Below are positions 6,633-14,774 of a DNA stretch of 16,438 nt, in pieces. Origin of the DNA: Clostridia bacterium. Its GTDB lineage: Bacteria > Bacillota > Clostridia > Oscillospirales > Acutalibacteraceae. The stretch is from contig CAAGND010000145.1 of the NCBI GenBank assembly GCA_900771185.1, positions 1 through 16,438 of the forward strand, in the 5' to 3' direction. The stretch's first letter is position 1. Every line of letters starts with the position of its first letter. The notes under the pieces are model-generated. The model was not told the origin of the DNA. It saw only the letters and a program-made list of their open reading frames with translations, and searched no databases. The translations under genes and the position numbers were made by a program.

Positions 6633-7409
6633 ATGGATAACGATGTTTTGATTCCCTATATCACGCAGAACGCAACCCGTGCGGCCGAAAACAATATCCC
6701 GTGCGCCGTTTCAAAATTTCTTGACGCCGTTCAGCTTTCTCAGGCGCGTGCGCTGTCAAAAAAGCTTTCCGGGCGTTTCGTGTTCTGGGGAGGCTATGAA
6801 GGAGCCGAGCGTGTTGTCATGCTCTTTGTACCCGACTACGTGCCTGAGGGCATTGAAACAGCCGAAATTTTTTCGCAGTTTTCGGACTCCTGCCCGCTCT
6901 CAGCCGTGCGGATAAAAAAGGACCGTTTCTCGAGTGTCACCCACCGTGACTACCTCGGCGCGGTCATGGGGCTCGGCATTTCAAGGGAGACGGTCGGCGA
7001 CATAACCGTCAGGGAGGACGGCTGCGATATCATCGCACTGACGCAGGCTGCAAAATATATCGCCATGAACCTCACCTCGGCGGGCAGGGCAAGTCTCAGC
7101 GCAGAGCTTGCGGATATATCGCAGGTTAAAGCTCCGGATATAAAGTTTGAGGAGATATCGTTCACAGTCGCCTCTCCGCGAACAGATGCGGTGACAGGGG
7201 AGATATTCTCGCTCCCGCGCTCCGCGGCACAGCGTGCAGTCGAGACGGGGCTCGTTTTTCTCAACGATGAACAGATAACAAAGCCCGACCGCCATGTTGC
7301 ACCTGGTGACAAGCTGGTTCTGCGCGGCAGGGGCAGGGCTGTTCTCGGCGACAGCTTTATAACGACAAAAAAAGGGCGTTTGAGAATATCGGCGCGCAAA
7401 TCAGTATAA
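6633..7409 (+). CDS. ylmH: YlmH-family S4 RNA-binding protein
   Basis: 258 residues. The N-terminal half has the YlmH fold with the conserved stretch THRDYLGAVMGLG (103-115) and RETVGDI (118-124). The C-terminal S4 domain (about 190-238: SLPRSAAQRAVETGLVFLND, then KPDRHVAPGDKLVLRGRGR) is a small RNA-binding module. In Bacillus and streptococci ylmH sits in the sepF-ylmG-ylmH-divIVA division cluster. The protein has been linked to ribosome-associated quality control, as a relative of RqcP. Here it stands apart from those genes, next to ftsEX (divergent) and a glycosyltransferase gene. The ATG at 6633 is chosen because a longer reading from a TTG at 6582 would begin upstream of the -10 box at 6599. 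AAGGA at 6618-6622 is 10 nt before the ATG. Confidence 0.88.
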   Translation: MDNDVLIPYITQNATRAAENNIPCAVSKFLDAVQLSQARALSKKLSGRFVFWGGYEGAERVVMLFVPDYVPEGIETAEIFSQFSDSCPLSAVRIKKDRFSSVTHRDYLGAVMGLGISRETVGDITVREDGCDIIALTQAAKYIAMNLTSAGRASLSAELADISQVKAPDIKFEEISFTVASPRTDAVTGEIFSLPRSAAQRAVETGLVFLNDEQITKPDRHVAPGDKLVLRGRGRAVLGDSFITTKKGRLRISARKSV

Positions 7410-7429
7410 AAAGGAAGGAGCAGATTTTG

Positions 7430-10246
7430 ATGAAGGTATCCGTAATTGTCCCGGTATGTAACAACGAAAAAAATCTTGCACAGACTCTTTCCTCCCTCAA
7501 AGCTCAGAAGCTTAAAAGCATGGAGGTCATAATCGTTGATGACGCCTCCACGGACTCCAGCGCAGCCATAGCCGGACGTTTTGTCAGCACAGCCAAAAAT
7601 TTTTCTCTCCTGCGGCTTGACGGCAGGGGCACTGCCGCCGCGCGCAATGCCGGCATAGAGGCGGCAAGGGGAAAATATATAGCCTTTCTCAACGCCGGCG
7701 ACAGCTATACGGAAAACTTTCTGATGTCAATGTGCGACACCGCGGAACGTTACTCGGCAGAGCTGACGGTCGGCAAGATGCGCAGCATCGACGAGTTCGG
7801 AACTCATAAATTCAGTTCTGCGGGTGCTCTCGCCAAGAGGGGGCTGACAGACAGATACGATTTTGACCTGATATGGAACCCGTCCCTTTCAAACAAGCTT
7901 TTTCTCAGGAGCAAGCTTGCCGAGAGCGGTCTGCGTTTGAGCGACTGCGGCGCCGTTCAGGAGGCTGTTTTTTCCCTCTCCTTCGCGTTCGGGTCTGACA
8001 TCATCGCCTGCTGTCCCAAGGGTTCAACAGAGCTTGCCGTGCACGTTTTCGATGAGGAGCACGCCGCCGGTCTGTTCGATTTTGAGTGCTACCTTCACGG
8101 TTATGAGCTGATTCGCAAGCAGGCTGCCGAAAGCTTTGAAAAGAGCCTTGCGCTCGCCCAGACAGATTTTGAGCGCTCAGAGCTAAAACGTAGAAGCAGC
8201 AGCTACACGGACGAGGTTCTTTTGAAGGAGCTGACTGTTCTGCTTTACAGATATTACAGGCGTATACATTTTCTGAAGCCCGATGAGACAAAAACCGTCA
8301 CGCAGGCAGTCATGCGCCTGAGCGCCGAGCTGAGTGAAAACGCTTTCAAGAGTTTCATCACGATGAACAGTGACATATTCGTTGACGGAGTTCTCGCGGA
8401 CAGCACCGCAAAGCTCATGGACAATCCCCGGTTCACCGTGGCCGTCAGGGGAATAAACTCTCCCGGCGAGCTTAACAGCCTCATGGCAACCGTTTTCCGT
8501 CAGACAATGCCCGCCTTTGAGCTGATAATCGACAGGGCCCTTGAGAGCATGCTTGACCCCGTTTACGCCGGACGCGAATGCATAAGATTCATCGAGGGCG
8601 CTTCGCCCGCAGATTTCAGAAACACGGCTCTCGAATACGCAAGAGCAAAATATATAATATTCATCGACAGGGCATGTCTGCTCGACCCCAAAGCCCTCCA
8701 GCGCAATTACAAGGTGCTTCGCTATAACAAACAGATAGGCTTCACCACCACTCCGCTCGCCCGGTTCATTGACGGTCATGTGCGTGAATACCGTTTCTGC
8801 TCCGCATCATTTTTAAGAAATCCCGAAGCCATAAGCATAGCCGGAGCGCCGCTGTTCCCATTTGACCTGTTTTTGTCAAACAAATTCTTCAAGGTTTCGC
8901 ACCTGAAGGGAATAAAGTTCAGCTTCACCGACAATGAAACGATTGATGCCTATACCCTATACCGCAATTCATTCTTCAGAAAGATGCCGCGCCACTGCGT
9001 ATATCTTACAGCCACGGAAAGTTCTCTGTTCGCCTCTCTAAAAGAGTCCCGTGATCTGCTGCCGCCCGAATGCGGGGAACTGTACGACAGGGAAAAACGG
9101 CTCTATCGCCGCATCGCCAGCCATTCGGACAGCAGCATTTCATTGAAACTGACTCTTGCGAAGAAAAGGATACAATACGCAATTATATCCGCATTTTACC
9201 GTCTGTTCAGCGTTCTGCCGCTCAAAAAGCGTGCAGTTTTCTACACACAGAATGACTCTGAGCAGATGGGTGAAAATATGCGCCTCGTCTTCGACGCTGT
9301 CGGCGACATAAAAAAGACTGTCATCGCCGTTCGTCCGAAATCGCGCCCCACTCTGCGCATAATGCGTCTGCTTCTGACGTCAAAGGTCATCGTGACGGAC
9401 GGATATATGGATTTTCTTCTGCGTTACAAGCTCCGAGACTCACAGTTCCTGCTCCAGCTCTGGAACTCCGCCGGAGCGTTCAAGCGTTTCGGGCTTGATG
9501 CCGAATCACGGCATTCAAGGATAGAAGAGATGAAACTTCACAAGCAATATTCAGCCGTCTGCGTCACATCACCCGAGTGCCGTCAATACTATTCCCACGC
9601 CTTCGGCATCAGCAGAGACAAGATTCTGAGCCTCGGCAGACCGGACACAGACCTTCTGCTCTCCGTTGCGGGGCGCCAGGCTCTCCGTGACAAGATGCTC
9701 AAAAAGCACCCTCTGCTCAAGGGCAAGCGAGTCTATCTCTACTGCCCCACCTTCCGTGAGGCGAACGGCCGAAAGATCCGTTTTGAGCCGGATATAGACT
9801 GGCTGTCGCTCGAAAATTCACTCGGTGATGATGAGATATTCATCATTCACCGCCATCCGGTCATGCGTGAGGATCTCCTGCACGGAAAATTTTATCCCAA
9901 CGTAAAAGATTACACAAACGAACCTTTAAATGAGCTTCTGAGCGTTGCCGATGTGCTCATCACCGACTATTCCTCCGTTATGTTTGATGCTGTTCTGATG
10001 GATATACCTATTGTGTTCTACTGCCCCGATATCAAAAACTATGCCCGCGATTTCTATCTGCGGTATCCGGCAGACCTGCCGGGCGAGGCTGTGGAGAGCT
10101 TCGATGAGCTGCTGAGCACCGTCAGGGCAGCGGGAGAAGGCGGAATAGATCCGAGGGCCGAGGAGTTCAGACGCCGTCAGCTCTCCGCCTGCGACGGTCA
10201 CTCGACACAACGTGTAGCGGAACTCATCACCGAAAAACTGAAATAG
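7430..10246 (+). CDS. Fusion of GT2 glycosyltransferase, degenerate GT2-like module and TagF-like CDP-polyol phosphotransferase
   Basis: 938 residues from the ATG at 7430, with AAGGAG (7415-7420) 9 nt upstream; 20 nt after ylmH and probably co-transcribed. Residues 1-110 are a GT2 domain: VSVIVPVCNNE, nucleotide-sugar Asp pair D37-D38 (VDDASTDSS), RNAGIEAARGKYIAFLNAGD (72-91). Residues about 335-430 repeat the GT2 pattern (FRQTMPAFELII, FRNTALEYARAKYIIFID) without the Asp pair (IIDRALES), so probably not catalytic. Residues about 580-935 form a GT-B CDP-glycerol/ribitol phosphotransferase domain: FKRFGLD (684-690), HRHP (807-810), TDYSS (845-849), FYCPD. The usual Trp-His motif is Trp678-Asn679. 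It has no signal or clear membrane span and probably works at the inner membrane face, adding sugar and polyol-phosphate to a lipid-linked glycopolymer. The exact acceptor and sugar cannot be read from sequence. Confidence 0.9.
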   Translation: MKVSVIVPVCNNEKNLAQTLSSLKAQKLKSMEVIIVDDASTDSSAAIAGRFVSTAKNFSLLRLDGRGTAAARNAGIEAARGKYIAFLNAGDSYTENFLMSMCDTAERYSAELTVGKMRSIDEFGTHKFSSAGALAKRGLTDRYDFDLIWNPSLSNKLFLRSKLAESGLRLSDCGAVQEAVFSLSFAFGSDIIACCPKGSTELAVHVFDEEHAAGLFDFECYLHGYELIRKQAAESFEKSLALAQTDFERSELKRRSSSYTDEVLLKELTVLLYRYYRRIHFLKPDETKTVTQAVMRLSAELSENAFKSFITMNSDIFVDGVLADSTAKLMDNPRFTVAVRGINSPGELNSLMATVFRQTMPAFELIIDRALESMLDPVYAGRECIRFIEGASPADFRNTALEYARAKYIIFIDRACLLDPKALQRNYKVLRYNKQIGFTTTPLARFIDGHVREYRFCSASFLRNPEAISIAGAPLFPFDLFLSNKFFKVSHLKGIKFSFTDNETIDAYTLYRNSFFRKMPRHCVYLTATESSLFASLKESRDLLPPECGELYDREKRLYRRIASHSDSSISLKLTLAKKRIQYAIISAFYRLFSVLPLKKRAVFYTQNDSEQMGENMRLVFDAVGDIKKTVIAVRPKSRPTLRIMRLLLTSKVIVTDGYMDFLLRYKLRDSQFLLQLWNSAGAFKRFGLDAESRHSRIEEMKLHKQYSAVCVTSPECRQYYSHAFGISRDKILSLGRPDTDLLLSVAGRQALRDKMLKKHPLLKGKRVYLYCPTFREANGRKIRFEPDIDWLSLENSLGDDEIFIIHRHPVMREDLLHGKFYPNVKDYTNEPLNELLSVADVLITDYSSVMFDAVLMDIPIVFYCPDIKNYARDFYLRYPADLPGEAVESFDELLSTVRAAGEGGIDPRAEEFRRRQLSACDGHSTQRVAELITEKLK

Positions 10247-10256
10247 AATCGAACAG

Positions 10257-10304
10257 AAAAAAAATCTGCCGTTCCGGGTAAACACCCGGAGCGGCAGATT
10301 TTTT
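10257..10304. terminator. Strong bidirectional terminator between convergent operons
   Basis: A long stem pairs 10264-10279 with 10284-10299, core TCTGCCG..CCGGGT, with one T-G wobble and a 4-nt loop. It has T residues through 10304 on the plus strand and an eight-A run (10257-10264) that gives eight T on the minus strand. It can end both the ylmH/fusion transcript and the tar-type operon, whose last stop codon is 15 nt away. Confidence 0.93.
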
Positions 10305-10318
10305 GTTTCATTTTTTCG

Positions 10319-11443
10319 TCAGACGATTATTTTGTCAACAACACGTTTTGCGGAGAGGTCATCGGCAAAATCGAAGTTAAATTCCCTGAATTTTTCCTGC
10401 TTCTGAAGTGTAAAGTTTTTATCCTTTACAGCTTGAACAAGCTCGTCAAAGCTTTTAACCACCGTTCCGGGGACATAGTCCTCATAGTCAAAGAAAAATG
10501 ATCGCTCGTTCTCATACTCCTCAAGGTCAAACGCATAGAACAGGCAGGGCTTTCTCAGCAGCGCAAAGTCCATACAGATTGATGAATAGTCGGTGATCAA
10601 CAAATCTGCAAGCTGCACAAGGGTTCCGACATCCTCATAATCGGTCACATCGACTGAATATTCACTCTCTGCAACCGCCGAGGAATGAACCTGGGGATGC
10701 AGCCTTATGAGCAGTGCGTACTCGTCAGAGAGTTCTTCCCCAAATCTCCGAACATCAAAATACTCCATTATTTTTGAATCCCGCTCCGGCACATCTCTGA
10801 AAGTCGGAGCATATATGACAAGCTTTTTGCCTTTACACTTGGGATAGCGCAAATCAAACTCTCGGCGCAGGGAATCCACGTCATGTTCCTCAAAAAAGCG
10901 ATCAGTCCTCGGCGAGCCGAGAGCAAGCACCCGCTGCTCGGGGAGATTGAAGGCTTCGGCATAGTAAGGTGCGACATTATTCGATGTGCACACAGCATAT
11001 GTATACCGCTCACAGCAGCGGCGTTCCAAATTTTCGACCTCCTCAGGCAAAGCAGAGCAGAGTCCGAAGCGTTTGAACACACCCTCTGCGTGCCAAAGCT
11101 GTGTAACGGTCGTTTTCTCACTGAAATTTATATACGCCAACGGCATAAAATTATCGTTGAGAAACACATATTCCGATGTAGCCAGTCTGTATGTGCTGAG
11201 GATAAAAAATCTAAAAGCTCCCGCGACTATTTTCAAGGGGTTGCCGCTGATTTCAATATCCCGGCGGGTGATGAGCTTTATATCGCACCCGCCCCGGCGC
11301 TCAAGCTCCGCCCGCACAGCGCCCAACGAATCGTTGAAATCGGCATTGTGCGGAGATACCAAAGCCACCCTCCCCCTTTTGACAGGGAAAAGGCGGCATA
11401 TTCTGAAAATTATCGCGTAAATCGTATAGAAAATCTTTTTCAT
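10319..11443 (-). CDS. CDP-glycerol/CDP-ribitol polyol-phosphate transferase (TarL/TagF-like)
   Basis: 374 residues from the ATG at 11443, 4 nt after the tarJ stop; the ribosome binding site is weak (AAGAGA). The N-terminal 20 residues are hydrophobic or basic, giving membrane attachment. The GT-B Glyphos_transf domain follows: QLWHAEGVFKRFGL (115-128) with W117-H118, SPRTD (177-181), YAPTFRD (211-217), RLHP (247-250) and LLITDYSS (282-289). These enzymes transfer glycerol- or ribitol-phosphate from the CDP-polyol to a lipid-linked teichoic acid at the cytoplasmic membrane face. The tarI and tarJ genes directly upstream suggest CDP-ribitol as donor. At 374 residues it lacks the long N-terminal region of the big TagF/TarL polymerases (over 550 residues), so it may be a primase-like (TagB/TarK-size) enzyme rather than a polymerase. 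It is the last gene of the operon. Confidence 0.88.
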   Translation of the reverse strand: MKKIFYTIYAIIFRICRLFPVKRGRVALVSPHNADFNDSLGAVRAELERRGGCDIKLITRRDIEISGNPLKIVAGAFRFFILSTYRLATSEYVFLNDNFMPLAYINFSEKTTVTQLWHAEGVFKRFGLCSALPEEVENLERRCCERYTYAVCTSNNVAPYYAEAFNLPEQRVLALGSPRTDRFFEEHDVDSLRREFDLRYPKCKGKKLVIYAPTFRDVPERDSKIMEYFDVRRFGEELSDEYALLIRLHPQVHSSAVAESEYSVDVTDYEDVGTLVQLADLLITDYSSICMDFALLRKPCLFYAFDLEEYENERSFFFDYEDYVPGTVVKSFDELVQAVKDKNFTLQKQEKFREFNFDFADDLSAKRVVDKIIV

Positions 11444-11447
11444 TCTC

Positions 11448-12473
11448 TTACTTATCCCACTGTATAACAGTCTTGCCGAAATTGCGGGTATAGTCAAGGC
11501 GGAAAGCGTTGTGAATATCCGGGATGCTCCTGACCGGAACAACATCGCCGATAAGATTTTCAAGATAATGACCGACTTCGGGATGCTCGGCGAAAATCTC
11601 CATCGTGCGGCAAAAATCCTTTCTGCCGCTGCGGGATGAGCCGAACAGATTCAAACCCTTTTCAAGCACCATTCTGGTGTTGATATCGACAAAGTTCTCA
11701 CTGACACCCATGAGGGAAATGCTCCCCTCCGGAGCGATGACATCTATCATCTGATTGATTGCCGGTCTGCAGCCCGGTCCTCCCACACACTCAAAGGCGT
11801 GATCCACAACGACATCCTGCGGCACACTGTCCACATGGAAGGTCTCCTTGGCAAAGGAGAAGAAATTGAGCTTGTCCTCAACGGTGCCGAAGATATACAG
11901 CTCAGACTGCGGATAGAGATAGTGGAGCATGAGCGCGGTGATAAAGCCCACATTTCCGTCACCCCACACGCCTATACGGCTGCGGTTGGGGTTTGAAAAT
12001 TTTTCAAAGCGCGAAATCGCATGAACGCTGACGCTCACAAGCTCTGAGAAGGACGCGACCCTCAGGTCAAAGCCCTTTGGCACGCGCACCAATCGGTCAT
12101 GCGGCATCTGAATATAATCACGAAGAAAACCGTCATATCCGCTTGAGCAGAAGTGGCTTGAGCGCAGATAGTTCTCCGCGATAACAGGATCCGTCTGGGT
12201 GGGCATATTCGGGATGGGAACCACCAGTTCCCCCACCTCAAACTCGCCTCTCGGGTCATATATCACTTGCGCCACGCACTCATGGATAAGTGCCATGGGC
12301 AGCTTCTTCATCAGCACCTCACGCAGACGCAGGCCCTGATAATAGCGCTGATCTGCCTTGCAGATGGAGAGGTTGACAGGGCGCAGGATAACCGCATCAT
12401 CCGTCAGATTGATTTCCTTATAAGCCATGTCAATAAACTTTGGGGCAATGAGCTGATAAACTTCATTAATCAT
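11448..12473 (-). CDS. tarJ: Ribulose-5-phosphate reductase TarJ
   Basis: 341 residues. A zinc-dependent medium-chain dehydrogenase with the TarJ-specific N terminus (MINEVYQLIAPK; ILRPVNLSICKADQRYYQG). Likely metal and active-site residues are C38, H64-E65 (LIHECVAQV) and E144 (FSELVSV). The Rossmann nucleotide site is GDGNVG (171-176). TarJ reduces ribulose 5-phosphate to ribitol 5-phosphate with NADPH, and TarI then makes CDP-ribitol. The ATG at 12473 overlaps the tarI stop by 8 nt and has a G-rich ribosome binding site (GGGGG) upstream; the pairing of the two genes is what is seen in teichoic-acid and ribitol-capsule loci. Starting further upstream at 12521 would only read tarI DNA in another frame. 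Confidence 0.93.
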   Translation of the reverse strand: MINEVYQLIAPKFIDMAYKEINLTDDAVILRPVNLSICKADQRYYQGLRLREVLMKKLPMALIHECVAQVIYDPRGEFEVGELVVPIPNMPTQTDPVIAENYLRSSHFCSSGYDGFLRDYIQMPHDRLVRVPKGFDLRVASFSELVSVSVHAISRFEKFSNPNRSRIGVWGDGNVGFITALMLHYLYPQSELYIFGTVEDKLNFFSFAKETFHVDSVPQDVVVDHAFECVGGPGCRPAINQMIDVIAPEGSISLMGVSENFVDINTRMVLEKGLNLFGSSRSGRKDFCRTMEIFAEHPEVGHYLENLIGDVVPVRSIPDIHNAFRLDYTRNFGKTVIQWDK

Positions 12474-13179
12474 CTTTCTGAACCCCCAAAAGCGCGTTTG
12501 CAACTTTGAGGTCATAGGCATAGGTTATCTTGATATTGAAAACCTCTCCCTCAACTATGCGAACAGGCTTATTCTTAATCGTGAATATCTTGCACGCATC
12601 GGTCAAAATTTCTTTTTCATCGTCCGTAAGGCTGTCAAGGACAGCAGAAAGTTCCTTTATTCTAAATGACTGAGGAGTCTGACCCTGATAAAGCTCATGA
12701 CGTGGCGGAATGCTGCGCACGGTTTCTCCGTCCGCACTGTCGACTATTGTGTCGGTCGCGGGTATAACCGTGTCGCATGCGCCGTATTTCTTTGCCGCCT
12801 CGATATTTTCACAGATTATTCTGTGCGTGACAAACGGGCGCACGGCATCGTGAGTGACGATTATGCTGTCATCGTCAACGCCGTAGTTTTCCTCAATAAA
12901 TTTCAGCGCGTTTTCAAGCGTTCCGTTGCGTGTTGAGCCGCCCTCGACAACATCTACCTCGGCTCTGTCGCCGATATATTTCTTGATTATATCCTTTGTA
13001 TGCGCAATCCACGCCTTGGGGCACAGCACGATAATGTGGTCAATACCGGGATTGACCACAAATTTTTCGATTGTGTGGGCTATTATCGGCTTCGAGCCGA
13101 GCTGAAGATACTGCTTGGGCATATCGGCACTTCCCATTCTGCTGCCGATTCCGCCCGCAAAAATTGCTCCGAATACCAT
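12466..13179 (-). CDS. tarI: Ribitol-5-phosphate cytidylyltransferase TarI
   Basis: 237 residues from the ATG at 13179, with AAAGGG 8 nt upstream, 16 nt after the tagH-like stop. It is an IspD/TarI-fold nucleotidyltransferase: CTP-binding loop FAGGIGSRMG with MPKQYL (7-25), conserved GGSTRNGT (80-87), HDAVRPF (110-116), QTPQSF (167-172) and NIKIT (215-219). TarI couples CTP and ribitol 5-phosphate to CDP-ribitol. The sequence alone could be confused with IspD (isoprenoid synthesis), but the directly overlapping tarJ and the polyol-phosphate transferase downstream decide for TarI. Confidence 0.92.
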   Translation of the reverse strand: MVFGAIFAGGIGSRMGSADMPKQYLQLGSKPIIAHTIEKFVVNPGIDHIIVLCPKAWIAHTKDIIKKYIGDRAEVDVVEGGSTRNGTLENALKFIEENYGVDDDSIIVTHDAVRPFVTHRIICENIEAAKKYGACDTVIPATDTIVDSADGETVRSIPPRHELYQGQTPQSFRIKELSAVLDSLTDDEKEILTDACKIFTIKNKPVRIVEGEVFNIKITYAYDLKVANALLGVQKDD

Positions 13180-13195
13180 AAAAATCGCCCTTTCT

Positions 13196-13942
13196 TTATT
13201 TGGTTCCCCGAACCATGCTGTCATATATGGCACAAACTTCCTCGCTTGTTCCCGAGGCTATCATCTTTCCGTGGTCAAGAATTATCGCCTTGTTGCAAAG
13301 CCTGCGCACCTGGTCGGTGGAGTGTGAGACAAAAAGCACCGTGACATTGTTTTCAAACATGGACATGACGCGTTTTTCGCTCTTTGCCCTGAAGCGTGCG
13401 TCTCCGACAGACAGAACCTCATCGAGAATAAGCACCTCCGGATCGACCGCCGTAGCAATGGCGAAGCCGAGCCTCGCCCTCATTCCGGAGGAATAGTTCT
13501 TCACCGGGACATGCATAAAATTTTCAAGCTCCGAGAACGCCACGATTTCATCATAGCGCTCGTCAATATACTTGCGTGAATATCCCATGGTCGCGCCATA
13601 GAGATAAACATTTTCTTTTCCGGAATAGTTCATGTCAAAGCCCGCACCGAGTTCAAGCAGAGGAGCTATGACTCCCTTTGTGGTTATTGTGCCCTTTGTG
13701 GGCTTGAGTACACCTGCAACAACCTTGAGCAGTGTGCTTTTTCCGGCTCCGTTGAAGCCCAGCACGCCGAGACGCTCGCCCTTTTCAATCTGAAAATTGA
13801 CATCGGTAAGCGCCCAGAAATCATCATATCTGAGCTTGTGTGTGACAAGCTTTATAAAATATTCCTTGAGATTGTCAACCTTTTCCTGATTCTGAATAAA
13901 TCTCACGCTGACATTATTGACATCAACAACAACATTTCCCAT
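13196..13942 (-). CDS. Polysaccharide/teichoic acid ABC exporter, ATP-binding subunit (TagH/Wzt-like)
   Basis: 248 residues from the ATG at 13942, with AAAGGAG 7 nt upstream. Walker A GFNGAGKST (62-70), signature YSSGMRARL (150-158), Walker B LILDEVLSVGD (171-181) and switch H207 are intact. The N-terminal stretch NNVSVRF and the insert FIKLVTHK before the domain core are typical of the TagH/RfbE/Wzt branch. It lacks the long C-terminal domain of B. subtilis TagH and the carbohydrate-binding C-terminal domain of some Wzt proteins, so substrate recognition probably needs no chain-end modification. With the adjacent permease it would export an undecaprenyl-linked glycopolymer across the membrane. 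Confidence 0.92.
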   Translation of the reverse strand: MGNVVVDVNNVSVRFIQNQEKVDNLKEYFIKLVTHKLRYDDFWALTDVNFQIEKGERLGVLGFNGAGKSTLLKVVAGVLKPTKGTITTKGVIAPLLELGAGFDMNYSGKENVYLYGATMGYSRKYIDERYDEIVAFSELENFMHVPVKNYSSGMRARLGFAIATAVDPEVLILDEVLSVGDARFRAKSEKRVMSMFENNVTVLFVSHSTDQVRRLCNKAIILDHGKMIASGTSEEVCAIYDSMVRGTK

Positions 13943-13958
13943 AATCCCGCTCCTTTCC

Positions 13959-14768
13959 TCAGATATGCAGGATGAACTCATCCTGCTTCTTATAGAACAC
14001 GAGAACGCCGATTAAAAGCATTGCCGCAGCGAACACCGATGAATAGATGATGTGATTCGGGTTCATCGGAACACCGAAAAGCACGCAGTCTCTGAACATT
14101 GAAACTATCGAATAAAGCGGGTTTGCCATGAGCATATATAGATATATCTTGTTGGTTATGTGCAGTGAGCTGACCGTGTAAAATATCGGGGTTGCGTAGA
14201 ACAAAAGCAACGTAAAAACATTATACATATATTCGACATCCTTGAAGTAGACTTCCAAGGTTGCAAGTATCAATCCAATTCCGACGCAAAGAACAAACAG
14301 AATAAGTATCGGCACAAACGAAAGCAGTATATAAGGAGTGAGCTTCATGGCAGTATCGGTGAAAATCAGGAAATACGCCATGACAACAGCCAAAACAAGC
14401 AGCGAAATGAGGAATGTCACAAAATTCGAGGCAACATTCGCCACAGGGTATATATATTTCGGGACATATACTTTCTTTATAACCGAAGCGCTGTTTCTTA
14501 TTGAGCGCATCGCCCTGTTGGTTGACTGCGTGTAAAATTCATAAAGCAGACGTCCGCAGAGAAGATAAACCGGATAGTTAAGAACCTCACTCTCATCACG
14601 ACCGAATATATTTCCGAAGATTATAACAAGGACAATCATCGTGAGCAGCGGCTGCAAAAAGGTCCAGAACATGCCGAGAACCGAATTCCTGTACTGCAGT
14701 TTTATGTTTTTCCGCACGATTTCCGAAAACAGGAATCGGTACTTATAAAAGTTTTTCAGGTATTTCAC
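13959..14768 (-). CDS. Polysaccharide/teichoic acid ABC exporter, permease subunit (TagG/Wzm-like)
   Basis: 269 residues with about six membrane segments (near 36-56, 66-80, 108-133, 145-170, 182-200 and 240-258) and the ABC-2 family motif LGMFWTFLQPLL (31-42), plus the coupling-like YFKDVEYMYNV (174-184). It starts with GTG at 14768, supported by a perfect GGAGGT 8 nt upstream. It partners the ATPase encoded 16 nt downstream, giving a TagGH-type exporter that moves the lipid-linked polymer out. The preceding glycosyltransferase stop lies 6 nt upstream of this start. Confidence 0.92.
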   Translation of the reverse strand: MKYLKNFYKYRFLFSEIVRKNIKLQYRNSVLGMFWTFLQPLLTMIVLVIIFGNIFGRDESEVLNYPVYLLCGRLLYEFYTQSTNRAMRSIRNSASVIKKVYVPKYIYPVANVASNFVTFLISLLVLAVVMAYFLIFTDTAMKLTPYILLSFVPILILFVLCVGIGLILATLEVYFKDVEYMYNVFTLLLFYATPIFYTVSSLHITNKIYLYMLMANPLYSIVSMFRDCVLFGVPMNPNHIIYSSVFAAAMLLIGVLVFYKKQDEFILHI

Positions 14769-14774
14769 CGGAAC

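Noticed and set aside
8183..8779. Minus-strand open frame (198 codons) inside the fusion gene
   Set aside because: Antisense to the linker and degenerate GT2 region of a continuous 938-residue frame; no recognisable motif. It does not indicate that the fusion gene is two genes.
10883..11467. Plus-strand open frame (194 codons) opposite the TarL/TagF-like gene
   Set aside because: Antisense to conserved transferase motifs, with no domain and no promoter.
12466..13179. IspD (MEP isoprenoid pathway) instead of TarI
   Set aside because: The fold is shared, but overlap with tarJ and the following polyol-phosphate transferase point to CDP-ribitol synthesis.
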